7,729 nucleotides of DNA, from the NCBI GenBank assembly GCA_004356335.1, contig SMXP01000070.1, positions 1-7,729 of the forward strand, in the 5' to 3' direction. The translations under genes were made by a program, and so were the position numbers. Within the stretch, counting starts at the first letter, position 1. Each line of letters opens with the position of its first letter. The notes below the pieces were generated by a model that saw only the letters and a program-made list of their open reading frames with translations, searched no databases and was not told the DNA's origin. Shown here piece after piece: positions 1 to 6,469 of the stretch. The stretch is from Alphaproteobacteria bacterium. Its GTDB lineage: Bacteria; Pseudomonadota; Alphaproteobacteria; SMXP01.

Positions 1-751
1 AAATATGCGCCGGCGCTTCCGCGTAATCGAACAGCTCCATTAGAAGATCCTCACTTTCATATTCCGACAAGTCGAGGACGTGTGTGGTGAAGCGCCGGTT
101 GACATATAACGCTCTACGGTTGGTTTCCGGGTGGCTGCGAACAATCGGATGGACCACAGCCTTGGTCAGTGGTTTCTTGTGGGCGGGCCGCTTTTCCCAA
201 ATGGAGCCTCGTGCGGTTTCCATGGCAAAATTCTTTGGCGGGGCGACACGGGGATTGCGTTCAATGTCAAATTGGTGAACGGCCTTAAGGCCGAAAATTC
301 GATCTTCGAGGCGTTTTGGCAAAGCGTCATAGGCCAAATACATGTTGGCCCATTCCGTATCTCCGCCGTCCTGTGGGACTTCAATTGCATAGAGCAATGA
401 GCCCGAGCTGGGATGTGTCATATAGGACAGATCGGAATGCCATATACTGCCGCCATCACGCAAGCCAATGAAGTTACCGTCGGCATCCCTTCTGTTGGTT
501 AGGTGCAAAATCTCCGGGCAATCCTCAAGAATAAATTCTTTTGCCGGATGAATTTCAAGCTCACCCCATCGCCGGCTGAACGCCATATGATTTTCCTTAG
601 ACAGCTTTTGATCGGGAAAAATAAGAACGAGATATTGATACCAAGCGTGCCGAAGCGCGGCAAAAGTTTACTCTGAGATCGGTTTGGCTAGATCGATGTT
701 GCCAATTTCAGCCGCGAGACTCTTACTCAACGGGCGTATGTCGAGTTCCAT
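1..751 (-). pseudogene. TauD/TfdA-family Fe(II)/2-oxoglutarate dioxygenase, interrupted by a nonsense codon, partial at the left edge
   Basis: Family members are cytoplasmic non-haem iron enzymes that oxidise taurine, other sulfonates or similar acids with 2-oxoglutarate and O2. The frame opens with ATG at 749-751, preceded by a GGGAG ribosome site, and reads MELDIRPLSKSLAAEIGNID, a normal TauD amino terminus. Codon 28 is TAA (complement of 668-670). The same frame then continues without another stop for about 220 codons to the window edge. After the stop it reads TFAALRHAWYQYLVLIFPDQ, then RRWGELEIHP, then the iron-binding WHSD motif (His105, Asp107 in the uninterrupted numbering) and DGGDTEWANMYLAYDALP. 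The distal iron-binding His would lie beyond the window. The match on both sides of the TAA shows a single nonsense change, for example CAA to TAA. An internal ATG (584-586) could start a product lacking the first 55 residues, but it has no clear ribosome site. Substrate cannot be told. A sequencing error at one base is the main alternative. Confidence 0.85.
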
Positions 752-830
752 AATCGCGCTCCCGTTCATTGATCAGGGATGAGTCTTAGCACAGCAAAAA
801 CTCTATCCAAATAGCAACCGGAGCGGGCGG
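752..830. other. Short spacer between the binding-protein gene and the dioxygenase pseudogene
   Basis: This 79-base spacer separates two minus-strand genes. It holds the GGGAG ribosome site of the dioxygenase gene. A weak 5-bp inverted repeat (AACCG/CGGTT) follows the stop of the upstream gene, but without a T-run, so no terminator is called. Co-transcription of the two genes is possible. Confidence 0.5.
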
Positions 831-1871
831 TTACCGTAACGGCGGTGCATATAGAATACCGCCATCGCTCCACAAGGCGTTGAGCCCGCGATCCAGAGCG
901 AGGGGCGTGTCGGGACCTAGATTACGGTCAAATATCTCGCGGTAATTTCCGCCCGACATAATCACGTCGAACGCCCAATCGGCGGTTAGCCCCAATTTAA
1001 CGCCCAACTCTCCTTCGGCGCCGAGCAGGCGCCGCACATCCGGATCAACAGACGTCGCGCGAAGCTCCATGGCGTTTTCCGACGACACGTCCAGCTCTTC
1101 CGCCAGGATCAGCACGTTGCGCACCCAACGCACTAGGTCGGCCCATTGGGTATCGTCGTGCCGAACCAAGGGCGACAAAGGCTCCTTCGAAATATAGTCA
1201 GGCAGCAGAATATGAGCCGACGGGTCGGGCAGCATAGAGCGTGTCGCGGCCAGCGCCGATCTATCCGAGGTATACGTATCGCAGGCATTGGCCAAATACG
1301 TGCGCCTCGCTTCGTCCGATGTGCTTACCACCACCGATTCGAACATCATCTTATGTCTGCGATAATAATCCGCCAGATTGAGTTCCGACGTGGTGCCCGT
1401 TTCGATGCAAATACGGGCGCCATTCAACTCAAGTGCTTGAGTCACACCGAGGGCTTTGGGCACAAGAAAGCCCTGCCCGTCATAAAACATCACCCCGACA
1501 AACTCGAAACCAAAATCCACATCCCTGGTAAAAGTCCAGGTTGTGTTGCGCGCAAGCAAATCGATGGCGCCCGATTGCAACGCGCCGAACCGCTCGGCCG
1601 CGGTCAGCGGTTTGAACTCGACGGCATCACCATCGGCAAAAATCGCCGCCGCCACCGCCCGGCAAAAATCCACATCGAAACCGATCCAACGGTCACCGTC
1701 GGCGCGCATGGCAAATCCGGCAAGACCCGTTTCAACCCCGCAAATCAGCCGGCCCCGCTGTTTGACGTCATCCAGAGTTGCCGCAGACCCAGCCGTGAAC
1801 GCCCCGCTGCCCACGATCAAAGCGCACACGGAGAGAATCTTGTAGCCAATACGCGTTGGGCGTTCGCTCAT
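831..1871 (-). CDS. aapJ: General L-amino-acid ABC transporter periplasmic binding protein, AapJ-like
   Basis: The 346-residue product is a periplasmic solute-binding protein of the polar amino-acid family (type 2 periplasmic binding fold). Residues 10-30 form a signal peptide with a hydrophobic core and cleavage probably near AGSAA. The mature part carries AapJ-type blocks: TLDDVKQRGRLICGVETGL at 32-50, then WIGFDVDFCRAVAAA, LTAAERFGALQSGAIDLLAR, YDGQGFLVP, TGTTSELNLADYYR and, near the end, RGLNALW and YAPPLR. The length equals that usual for AapJ. The start is supported by GAAGGG eight bases upstream. In the known Aap system this protein delivers amino acids to AapQ, AapM and AapP. None of those genes follows here: the next gene downstream is the broken dioxygenase. 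The protein may therefore be an orphan serving permeases encoded elsewhere. Its gene is divergent from metC, a neighbour also found beside aapJ in rhizobia (recalled, not searched). The family call is firm; the substrate is inferred. Confidence 0.9.
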   Translation of the reverse strand: MSERPTRIGYKILSVCALIVGSGAFTAGSAATLDDVKQRGRLICGVETGLAGFAMRADGDRWIGFDVDFCRAVAAAIFADGDAVEFKPLTAAERFGALQSGAIDLLARNTTWTFTRDVDFGFEFVGVMFYDGQGFLVPKALGVTQALELNGARICIETGTTSELNLADYYRRHKMMFESVVVSTSDEARRTYLANACDTYTSDRSALAATRSMLPDPSAHILLPDYISKEPLSPLVRHDDTQWADLVRWVRNVLILAEELDVSSENAMELRATSVDPDVRRLLGAEGELGVKLGLTADWAFDVIMSGGNYREIFDRNLGPDTPLALDRGLNALWSDGGILYAPPLR

Positions 1872-2136
1872 TTATGTTACCCTTCAAGCACGGTACGGTG
1901 AGCCGGCATTGTTCATGGCTCTTGCAAAGTTTAGACGCTTTCGCCTCAGAAAATCATGAGGGCTTGCTGGTGACCTGACAAGCCGAACCCAACACCCTAG
2001 AGCCAAATGACAAAAAACAAGAATAGCTAAATGATTTTAATTACTTAGCGTGCAAAGTTAAATGTCTTTATAAACAATCGCGGTGTCTTCCCGGTTAAAT
2101 TAGCATGGAGCCCATCATGATTGGTCGGAGTCCCGA
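1872..2136. promoter_or_regulatory. Divergent intergenic region with promoters for aapJ-like gene and metC-modABC
   Basis: These 265 bases separate two divergently transcribed genes and must hold both promoters. The middle part (about 2005-2075) is clearly richer in A and T than the flanking coding DNA. A TATAAA at 2069-2074 could be the -10 element for metC, although the matching -35 (TTAGCG at 2045-2050, 18-base spacer) is poor. No confident promoter toward aapJ was found. No coding frame in the region looks real. Confidence 0.5.
2026..2049. promoter_or_regulatory. Candidate operator: imperfect 24-bp palindrome
   Basis: The sequence begins GCTAA and ends TTAGC. Nine of the twelve symmetric base pairs match, one more is a G-T pair, and the centre is TTTTAATT-like. 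It lies in the AT-rich part of the divergent region and overlaps the possible -35 of metC, which fits a repressor or Lrp-type regulator acting on one or both sides. AT-rich DNA throws up such palindromes by chance, so this is only a candidate. Confidence 0.3.
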
Positions 2137-3315
2137 ATGAAAGAAGATACCAAACTCGTGATGGCCGGGCGTGACCCGGAACAAAATTTCGGGATCGTCA
2201 ATCCGCCTGTCTATCATGCATCGACGATCCTGTTTCCCAGCCTTGATGCGCTCAAGGATTTCCGCCACAAGCGGGTTGCCTATGGCCGGTGGGGCACACC
2301 GGGTACCCATGCCTTCGAAGACGCCATGATCGAAATTGAAGGCGGCGAAAAATGTCTTATTACACCGAGCGGCCTGTCGGCCATTTCCACTGCCCTGCTG
2401 TCCTATCTTAAGCCGGGCGATCACCTGCTCATGGTCGATAATACTTACGAACCATGTCGGCGATTTTGTAACGGATTCTTAGCGAGCCTCAATATCGAAA
2501 CGACCTATTACGACCCCTTGATCAACGACCGGATTGGCCAATTGATCCGCCCGAACACCAAGGTCGTCTATTGCGAATCTCCCGGGTCACTGACTTTCGA
2601 AATGCAGGACATACCGGCCATTGCTAAAGCGGCTAAGGACAACGGAACAAGCCAGACCGACATTGTTGTCATGATGGATAACACGTGGGCAACGCCCCTA
2701 TACTTCAAACCATTGGAACATGGCGTCGACATTTCGATTCAGTCCATCACCAAATATATCGGTGGATATGCGGATCTGATGCTGGGCACGGTGGTGTGTC
2801 GGGAAGCTCATTGGCCGGCTGTGGATGAAACGCGAAAACAATTGGGTCTTTCGGTTGCGCCCGACGACGTGTATTTGGCGCAAAGAGGATTGCGCAGCCT
2901 GAGTGCCCGGTTGCGCCAACATGGCACCAATGCTTTAAAGGTCGCCCAATGGCTCGAACAAAGACCGGAAGTTAAACGACTTCTTTATCCTGCACTCCCT
3001 GGTGACCCGGGACACGCCATATGGCAAAGGGATTTTTCCGGTGCGCCCGGGCTGTTCAGTTTCATTCTGCATGACGCCAGCTACCCAAAAATTGAAGCGC
3101 TGGTGACCGGAAATAAATATCTAGGCATCGGCTTCTCGTGGGGCGGCTATGAGAGTTTGCTCATTCCCTGCCGAGTGAGTGGCGTCCGCACCGCCACCAA
3201 ATGGCAAGAAGACGGTGCCTTATTCCGCATCCATGTGGGCTTGGAAGACTCGGACGATATTATCGCCGATCTGGATATTGCCTTTGACCGATACCACAAG
3301 GCCGCCCATGCTTAA
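2137..3315 (+). CDS. metC: Cystathionine beta-lyase type PLP enzyme (Cys/Met metabolism family)
   Basis: The 392-residue product belongs to the Cys/Met-metabolism PLP-dependent family and is close in length to E. coli MetC (395). MetC splits cystathionine into homocysteine, pyruvate and ammonia in the cytoplasm, and many members also desulfurate cysteine. Visible features are YGRWGTP at 49-55 (Tyr and Arg for the phosphate of a neighbouring subunit's cofactor), the stacking Tyr104 in DNTYEP, Asp181 in MMDNTWATP for the pyridine nitrogen, and the Schiff-base Lys206 in SITKYIGG. Near the end are SWGGYESL at 334-341, typical of beta-lyases, and Arg364 in RIHVGLED for the substrate carboxylate. 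The start has GGAG six bases upstream. The gene's last bases overlap the modA start by 8 bases, so metC leads the operon. A methionine gamma-lyase or cysteine desulfhydrase role cannot be excluded, but SWGGYES favours MetC. Confidence 0.9.
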   Translation: MKEDTKLVMAGRDPEQNFGIVNPPVYHASTILFPSLDALKDFRHKRVAYGRWGTPGTHAFEDAMIEIEGGEKCLITPSGLSAISTALLSYLKPGDHLLMVDNTYEPCRRFCNGFLASLNIETTYYDPLINDRIGQLIRPNTKVVYCESPGSLTFEMQDIPAIAKAAKDNGTSQTDIVVMMDNTWATPLYFKPLEHGVDISIQSITKYIGGYADLMLGTVVCREAHWPAVDETRKQLGLSVAPDDVYLAQRGLRSLSARLRQHGTNALKVAQWLEQRPEVKRLLYPALPGDPGHAIWQRDFSGAPGLFSFILHDASYPKIEALVTGNKYLGIGFSWGGYESLLIPCRVSGVRTATKWQEDGALFRIHVGLEDSDDIIADLDIAFDRYHKAAHA

Positions 3316-4135
3316 GCAAGCCACGCGCATATCGACTTATCTATCGACGCTTCTTGCGGTTACAGCCTTCACATGGACGGTATTGGACGTCCGCGCCGAG
3401 GAGGGCCCTCAAATTGCGGTGTTTGCCGCAGCTAGTTTGATCGAAGTGGTGCAGGATATCGGCGTTGCTTACGGGCAACAGGACCTGGGCACCCTGCTAA
3501 CCGTATACGCCAGCTCGGCCGCGCTGGCCCGTCAAATAGAAAACGGCGCCCCGGCAGATGTTTTCTTGTCGGCCAATGTCGCGTGGATAACTCATTTGAT
3601 CGAGCAAGATGTGCTGGATGCACAATCTTGCGCGCCCATTGCGGCCAATGTTCTTGTACTGATTGCACCTGCCCAGTCCGATCTTGACGTTGACCTCAAT
3701 AATGGTGCCATGCTTCGCGATGCATTGAAGGCCAAGCGCCTTGTCATAGGCGACCCGGCCGGCGTGCCTGCCGGCATGTACGCCAAGCAGGCATTGCAAT
3801 CTTTGGACGCTTACGAGGACTTAATCCCGACCCTGATTTTCGCCAGCGACGTCCGTATGGCCTTGGCATGGGTCGCCCGTAATGAAGTGGATGCGGGAAT
3901 CGTTTATGGGACGGATGCACTCATCAGTCCCGACATACGCATCGTCGGAAATTTTCCACCGGCAAGCTATGAACCGATCATATATTGGGCGGGTGTAACG
4001 CGCACAGCTAAGCCCCAGGCCACCACATTCATCCGCTTCCTTCGCTCGCAAACCGCTCAAGATATTTTCACGCGGCACGGCTTTGCGACAATGCCCCAGC
4101 ACATTCGGCAGGACACGCTGCCTTGTTCTCCCTGA
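3308..4135 (+). CDS. modA: Molybdate ABC transporter periplasmic binding protein
   Basis: The 275-residue product captures molybdate (often also tungstate) in the periplasm and passes it to the ModBC importer. Residues 1-30 are a signal peptide ending near VRAEE. ModA blocks follow: VFAAASL at 38-44, YASSAALARQIENGAPADVF at 67-86, GDPAGVPAGMYAKQAL at 148-163 and the late GIVYGTDA. By comparison with E. coli ModA, the oxyanion contacts are probably Ser43, Ser70, Ala155, Val182 and Tyr200, all visible. An open frame extends upstream to 3179, but that part reads another frame of metC. The ATG at 3308 gives a proper signal peptide and has AAGG seven bases upstream. The start overlaps the metC stop by 8 bases, which implies translational coupling. 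Sulfate or phosphate binders lack this set of motifs; molybdate against tungstate preference cannot be decided. Confidence 0.92.
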   Translation: MLKQATRISTYLSTLLAVTAFTWTVLDVRAEEGPQIAVFAAASLIEVVQDIGVAYGQQDLGTLLTVYASSAALARQIENGAPADVFLSANVAWITHLIEQDVLDAQSCAPIAANVLVLIAPAQSDLDVDLNNGAMLRDALKAKRLVIGDPAGVPAGMYAKQALQSLDAYEDLIPTLIFASDVRMALAWVARNEVDAGIVYGTDALISPDIRIVGNFPPASYEPIIYWAGVTRTAKPQATTFIRFLRSQTAQDIFTRHGFATMPQHIRQDTLPCSP

Positions 4136-4142
4136 GGGTCGA

Positions 4143-4844
4143 ATGATGTTTGCGCCCACGCCTTTGGAACAAGAAGCTCTGTGGCTTTCCCTTACCGTCG
4201 CTTTCTGGGCGGTCGTGATCAGCCTGCCTTTCGCCGTGGCCGTCGCTTGGGTGCTGGCGCGGCTGAATTTTTGGGGCAAGATCTTGTTGGACGGCCTCGT
4301 TCACTTGCCCCTGGTCTTGCCGCCGGTCGTCGTCGGTTACTTTCTTCTTGTAACCCTTGGACGCAACGGCGTCATAGGGCGTTGGCTGGATCAAACATTT
4401 GGATTCACTTTTGCCTTCAATTGGAAAGGCGCCGCATTGGCCGCCGGCGTTATGGGCTTTCCGCTTTTTGTTCGCGCCATCCGGCTTTCCATTGAAGCGG
4501 CCGATCCCCGTCTCGAAGCTGCCGCGCGCACGCTTGGCGCCAATCCGCTCCAAGTTTTTTGGCGCATCACGCTTCCATTAATGACACCGGGCCTAATAAC
4601 CGGTGCCCTACTTTCCTTTGCTCGGGCGCTGGGTGAATTCGGCGCGACCATAACTTTCGTTGCCAACATTCCGGGTCAGACAAGAACTTTACCCATTGCG
4701 ATTTATACCATCCTGCAGTCTCCTGGAGGAGATGAGGCGTTGTTCAGAATGGCGTTGCTGGCAACCCTTCTCGCCATCGTTGCGCTCGGCGCTTCGGAAT
4801 ATTTAGCAAGACAAGTGCGCAAACGTCTTCATGGAGCGTCGTGA
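4143..4844 (+). CDS. modB: Molybdate ABC transporter permease
   Basis: The 233-residue product is the inner-membrane subunit that forms the ModBC channel as a dimer (E. coli ModB is 229 residues). Hydrophobic segments occupy about residues 13-38, 48-72, 94-112, 145-165 and 200-218, matching a five-helix ModB. PLVLPPVVVGYFLL at 56-69 is characteristic of the family. The cytoplasmic EAA loop, which docks to the ATPase, is EAAARTLGANPLQVFWRITL at 125-144, followed by GALLSFARALGEFGATI. A GAGGG ribosome site that overlaps the modA stop sits just ahead of two adjacent ATG codons (4143 and 4146); either could be used. The frame stays open up to 4083, but that part lies inside modA and looks unlike ModB. 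Spacing from modA is 7 bases and the stop shares one base with the modC start. Confidence 0.92.
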   Translation: MMFAPTPLEQEALWLSLTVAFWAVVISLPFAVAVAWVLARLNFWGKILLDGLVHLPLVLPPVVVGYFLLVTLGRNGVIGRWLDQTFGFTFAFNWKGAALAAGVMGFPLFVRAIRLSIEAADPRLEAAARTLGANPLQVFWRITLPLMTPGLITGALLSFARALGEFGATITFVANIPGQTRTLPIAIYTILQSPGGDEALFRMALLATLLAIVALGASEYLARQVRKRLHGAS

Positions 4845-5959
4845 TGGTAGTGCCCGAACACGTATTGGACGTCTCTATAACCAAGACCTATGACGATTTT
4901 GAACTTAACGTCACTTTTCAATTCGACGGCGGGCTTATCGCCCTGTTTGGCCCTTCGGGCAGCGGCAAAACCACTTTGGTCAATGCCCTCGCAGGCCTGA
5001 TAGCGCCTGACAGTGGGGTTATCCGTATCTCCGATGTCACCGTCTTTGATTCTACCGCGGCAATAAATCTGCCGCCGGAAAAACGCCATCTTGGTTATGT
5101 TTTTCAGGATGCGCGATTATTTCCCCATATGACTGTCGAGAAGAATCTTCGATTTGGCATCAAGCAAATACCCGATGACGAACGCCATGTAAAATGGACC
5201 GACATCTTAAAAATTATGGACCTGGGTAAATTGCTGTCGCGTTGGCCGCACACGCTTTCGGGCGGCGAAAAGCAACGGGTGGCGATCGGCCGTGCGCTTC
5301 TTGCCTCACCCCGGCTATTACTGATGGACGAGCCGCTCTCGAGTCTCGACATAAAACGAAAGGCCGAAATCTTCCCGTTCATTGAAAGTTTGCGAGACCA
5401 GCTCAATGTGCCGATTGTTTATGTCACCCATACTGTCCCCGAAATATTGCGTCTTGCCGATCAGGTGATTGTTCTGGATCAGGGAAAGCTGGCCGCCATG
5501 GGTCCCGTGGATCAGGTGCTCAACCGATTGGAAATTCAAACCGGCTTTGAACCCTCTGTCTTTGAGCCCATAAGCGAACTCGGCACGATCTTAACGGCAA
5601 ATGTAGAAAGCCATGACGAGCAAGATCAACTCACCATACTCGACCTATCGGGTGAGCGTCTTTATGTGCCTCGGCTGGCATTGAACGTGGGCTCCACGGT
5701 TCGCCTTCGTATACGGGCAAGAGATGTGGCACTGGCCCGCCATCCGCCCAAGGACATCAGTGTTTTGAATTGCATCAAAGTAAATGTGGTTGACGTGACA
5801 AACAAAGGCGCATCCCATACGGACGTTAAATTGCGCAGCGCCGCCGGCCATGAATTCTGGTCGCAAATTACCCGGCGGTCTCAGCGCGAATTGGCCATCG
5901 AACCCGGCGCCGAGATCTGGGCCCTGATAAAATCCGTCGCCCTAGAAAGCGGTCTTTGA
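4844..5959 (+). CDS. modC: Molybdate ABC transporter ATP-binding protein
   Basis: The 371-residue product is the cytoplasmic ATPase that powers molybdate import. The ABC domain shows Walker A GPSGSGKTT at 36-44, the Q-loop Gln88 in YVFQDARLFPHMTV, the signature LSGGEKQRV at 138-146, Walker B LLLMDEP, the D-loop SSLD at 166-169 and the switch His196 in VTH. The tail (about 306-367, with VNVVDVTNKGASHTDVKL) fits a TOBE/MOP-type molybdate-binding domain, as in ModC; such domains can make transport sensitive to internal molybdate. The ATG at 4844 overlaps the modB stop in the classic TGATG arrangement, with GGAG seven bases upstream. A GTG at 4841 is in frame but too close to the ribosome site. 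Length is slightly above E. coli ModC (352). No terminator was seen after it. Confidence 0.93.
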   Translation: MVVPEHVLDVSITKTYDDFELNVTFQFDGGLIALFGPSGSGKTTLVNALAGLIAPDSGVIRISDVTVFDSTAAINLPPEKRHLGYVFQDARLFPHMTVEKNLRFGIKQIPDDERHVKWTDILKIMDLGKLLSRWPHTLSGGEKQRVAIGRALLASPRLLLMDEPLSSLDIKRKAEIFPFIESLRDQLNVPIVYVTHTVPEILRLADQVIVLDQGKLAAMGPVDQVLNRLEIQTGFEPSVFEPISELGTILTANVESHDEQDQLTILDLSGERLYVPRLALNVGSTVRLRIRARDVALARHPPKDISVLNCIKVNVVDVTNKGASHTDVKLRSAAGHEFWSQITRRSQRELAIEPGAEIWALIKSVALESGL

Positions 5960-5978
5960 CCAAACTAAAACAACAAAC

Positions 5979-6304
5979 ATATCGACTGTCACCGTCAAAT
6001 CGGAAATTGCCGGAAAGACCCTAGAGCGTTTCCAGGAAAAGTGGACCCGGTTTTCCGTCCGGAAACGCGACCAAACTGGGAATCTAGAGCATTTTCATGA
6101 GTCAATTAATCTCGGAAATGCTCTAGCGGATCATGTGCCGACCGGGTCAGTCGGTCAAAGCCGGCCAGCCTCTCCTGATCCTCGAATGCATGAAAATGGA
6201 AGGGGCCGGTGGCCGTTCCGGCCGACGGCGAGATCACCGCCCTCCTGGCCAACCAGGGCGATAATATAGAAGAAGGGCAAAATCCGGTCATTTTGACCAC
6301 GTGA
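5979..6304 (+). pseudogene. Decayed biotinyl-domain (biotin carboxyl carrier-like) gene split by a palindromic repeat
   Basis: Two fragments of one small biotin-attachment domain lie on either side of the repeat at 6021-6126. The 5' piece (5979-6020) reads STVTVKSEIAGKT, a typical opening of stand-alone biotinyl proteins, and begins with ATA where ATG would be expected. The 3' piece (6127-6304) reads RPGQSVKAGQPLLILECMKM and, after a frame change, VAVPADGEITALLANQGDNI, EEGQNPVILTT, stop. The biotin-accepting Lys is the K of ECMKMEG (6193-6195). The change to the second frame falls in GGGGCCGGTGG (about 6202-6211). Removing one C restores MKMEGAVAVPADGE, so a one-base insertion explains it. 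Removing the 106 repeat bases brings the two pieces into frame. Intact proteins of this kind have about 70 residues and carry CO2 in acyl-CoA or similar carboxylases; the partner enzyme cannot be identified. Lipoyl domains are related but would have DKA rather than MKM. Confidence 0.78.
6021..6126. repeat. Palindromic repeat element, copy A (106 bp, MITE-like)
   Basis: The element starts CTAGAGCGTTTCC (6021-6033) and ends GGAAATGCTCTAG (6114-6126), inverted ends matching at 12 of 13 positions. It also folds into two local hairpins. The first has an outer stem GCGTTTCC/GGAAACGC (6026-6033 with 6061-6068) and an inner stem GGAAAA/TTTTCC (6035-6040 with 6051-6056) around a 10-base loop. The second pairs CTAGAGCATTTTC (6084-6096) with the terminal arm. 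CTAG stands at both ends, which may be part of the element or a target duplication. A diverged copy lies at 7624-7729. It sits inside the decayed biotinyl gene. No protein is encoded. The type resembles repeats common in alphaproteobacterial genomes (recalled, not searched). Confidence 0.85.
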
Positions 6305-6469
6305 CCGTTCCTGACACGCTGGCTCAATGGGCCGCCTTAAAGGCTTCTGGTGGCTCTATAATCCCCAAAAATGCGCGGGCTGGACGTAGCGCCGGGATGG
6401 CCCTGCCAAAAGCCATTTGCCAACGGCGCAAAAAGTGCTTTTATAAAGTCTTGGTGGGGGGTGTTGAGT
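6301..6469 (+). other. Spacer with a possible start of a lost gene coupled to the biotinyl gene
   Basis: A GTG at 6301 overlaps the TGA of the biotinyl remnant (6302-6304) in the arrangement used by coupled genes. It opens a 64-codon frame that begins MTVPDTLAQWAALKASGGS. The first 20 or so residues look protein-like, but the rest (rich in R, K, C and G) does not and runs into the next gene. It may be the stub of a partner gene deleted along with the decay of its neighbour. No family was recognised. The rest of the spacer holds a candidate promoter. Confidence 0.2.
6417..6447 (+). promoter_or_regulatory. Candidate sigma-70-type promoter for the pentapeptide-pore gene
   Basis: TTGCCA at 6417-6422 and TATAAA at 6442-6447 each match five of six consensus bases, but the 19-base spacer is longer than ideal. 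Transcription would begin near 6454, shortly before the G-rich ribosome site and the ATG at 6470. This agrees with that start rather than the earlier in-frame ATG at 6371. Confidence 0.35.

Noticed and set aside
800..833. Inverted repeat AACCG/CGGTT after the aapJ-like stop as a terminator
   Set aside because: The stem is only 5 bp and no T-run follows it on the minus strand.
1146..1901. Long plus-strand open frame opposite the aapJ-like gene
   Set aside because: It is antisense to a clearly coding gene, has an arginine- and histidine-rich composition and resembles no family.
1923..2059. Direct repeat TGCAAAGTT at 1923-1931 and 2051-2059 in the divergent region
   Set aside because: A shared 9-mer in 265 bases is not far from chance, and neither copy is placed at a clear promoter.
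3179..3307. Upstream extension of modA, and likewise of modB from 4083
   Set aside because: The extensions lie within the preceding gene in another frame. The later starts give a proper signal peptide (ModA) or usual length (ModB) and have ribosome sites.
4068..4553. Minus-strand open frames opposite modA and modB, and similar ones at 3821-4279 and 7088-7678
   Set aside because: They are shadows of strongly coding genes and show no recognisable domains.
6021..6126. Repeat copy A as a rho-independent terminator for modC
   Set aside because: The hairpins are strong but none is followed by a T-run, and the same structure occurs elsewhere as a repeat. A secondary effect on transcription is still possible.
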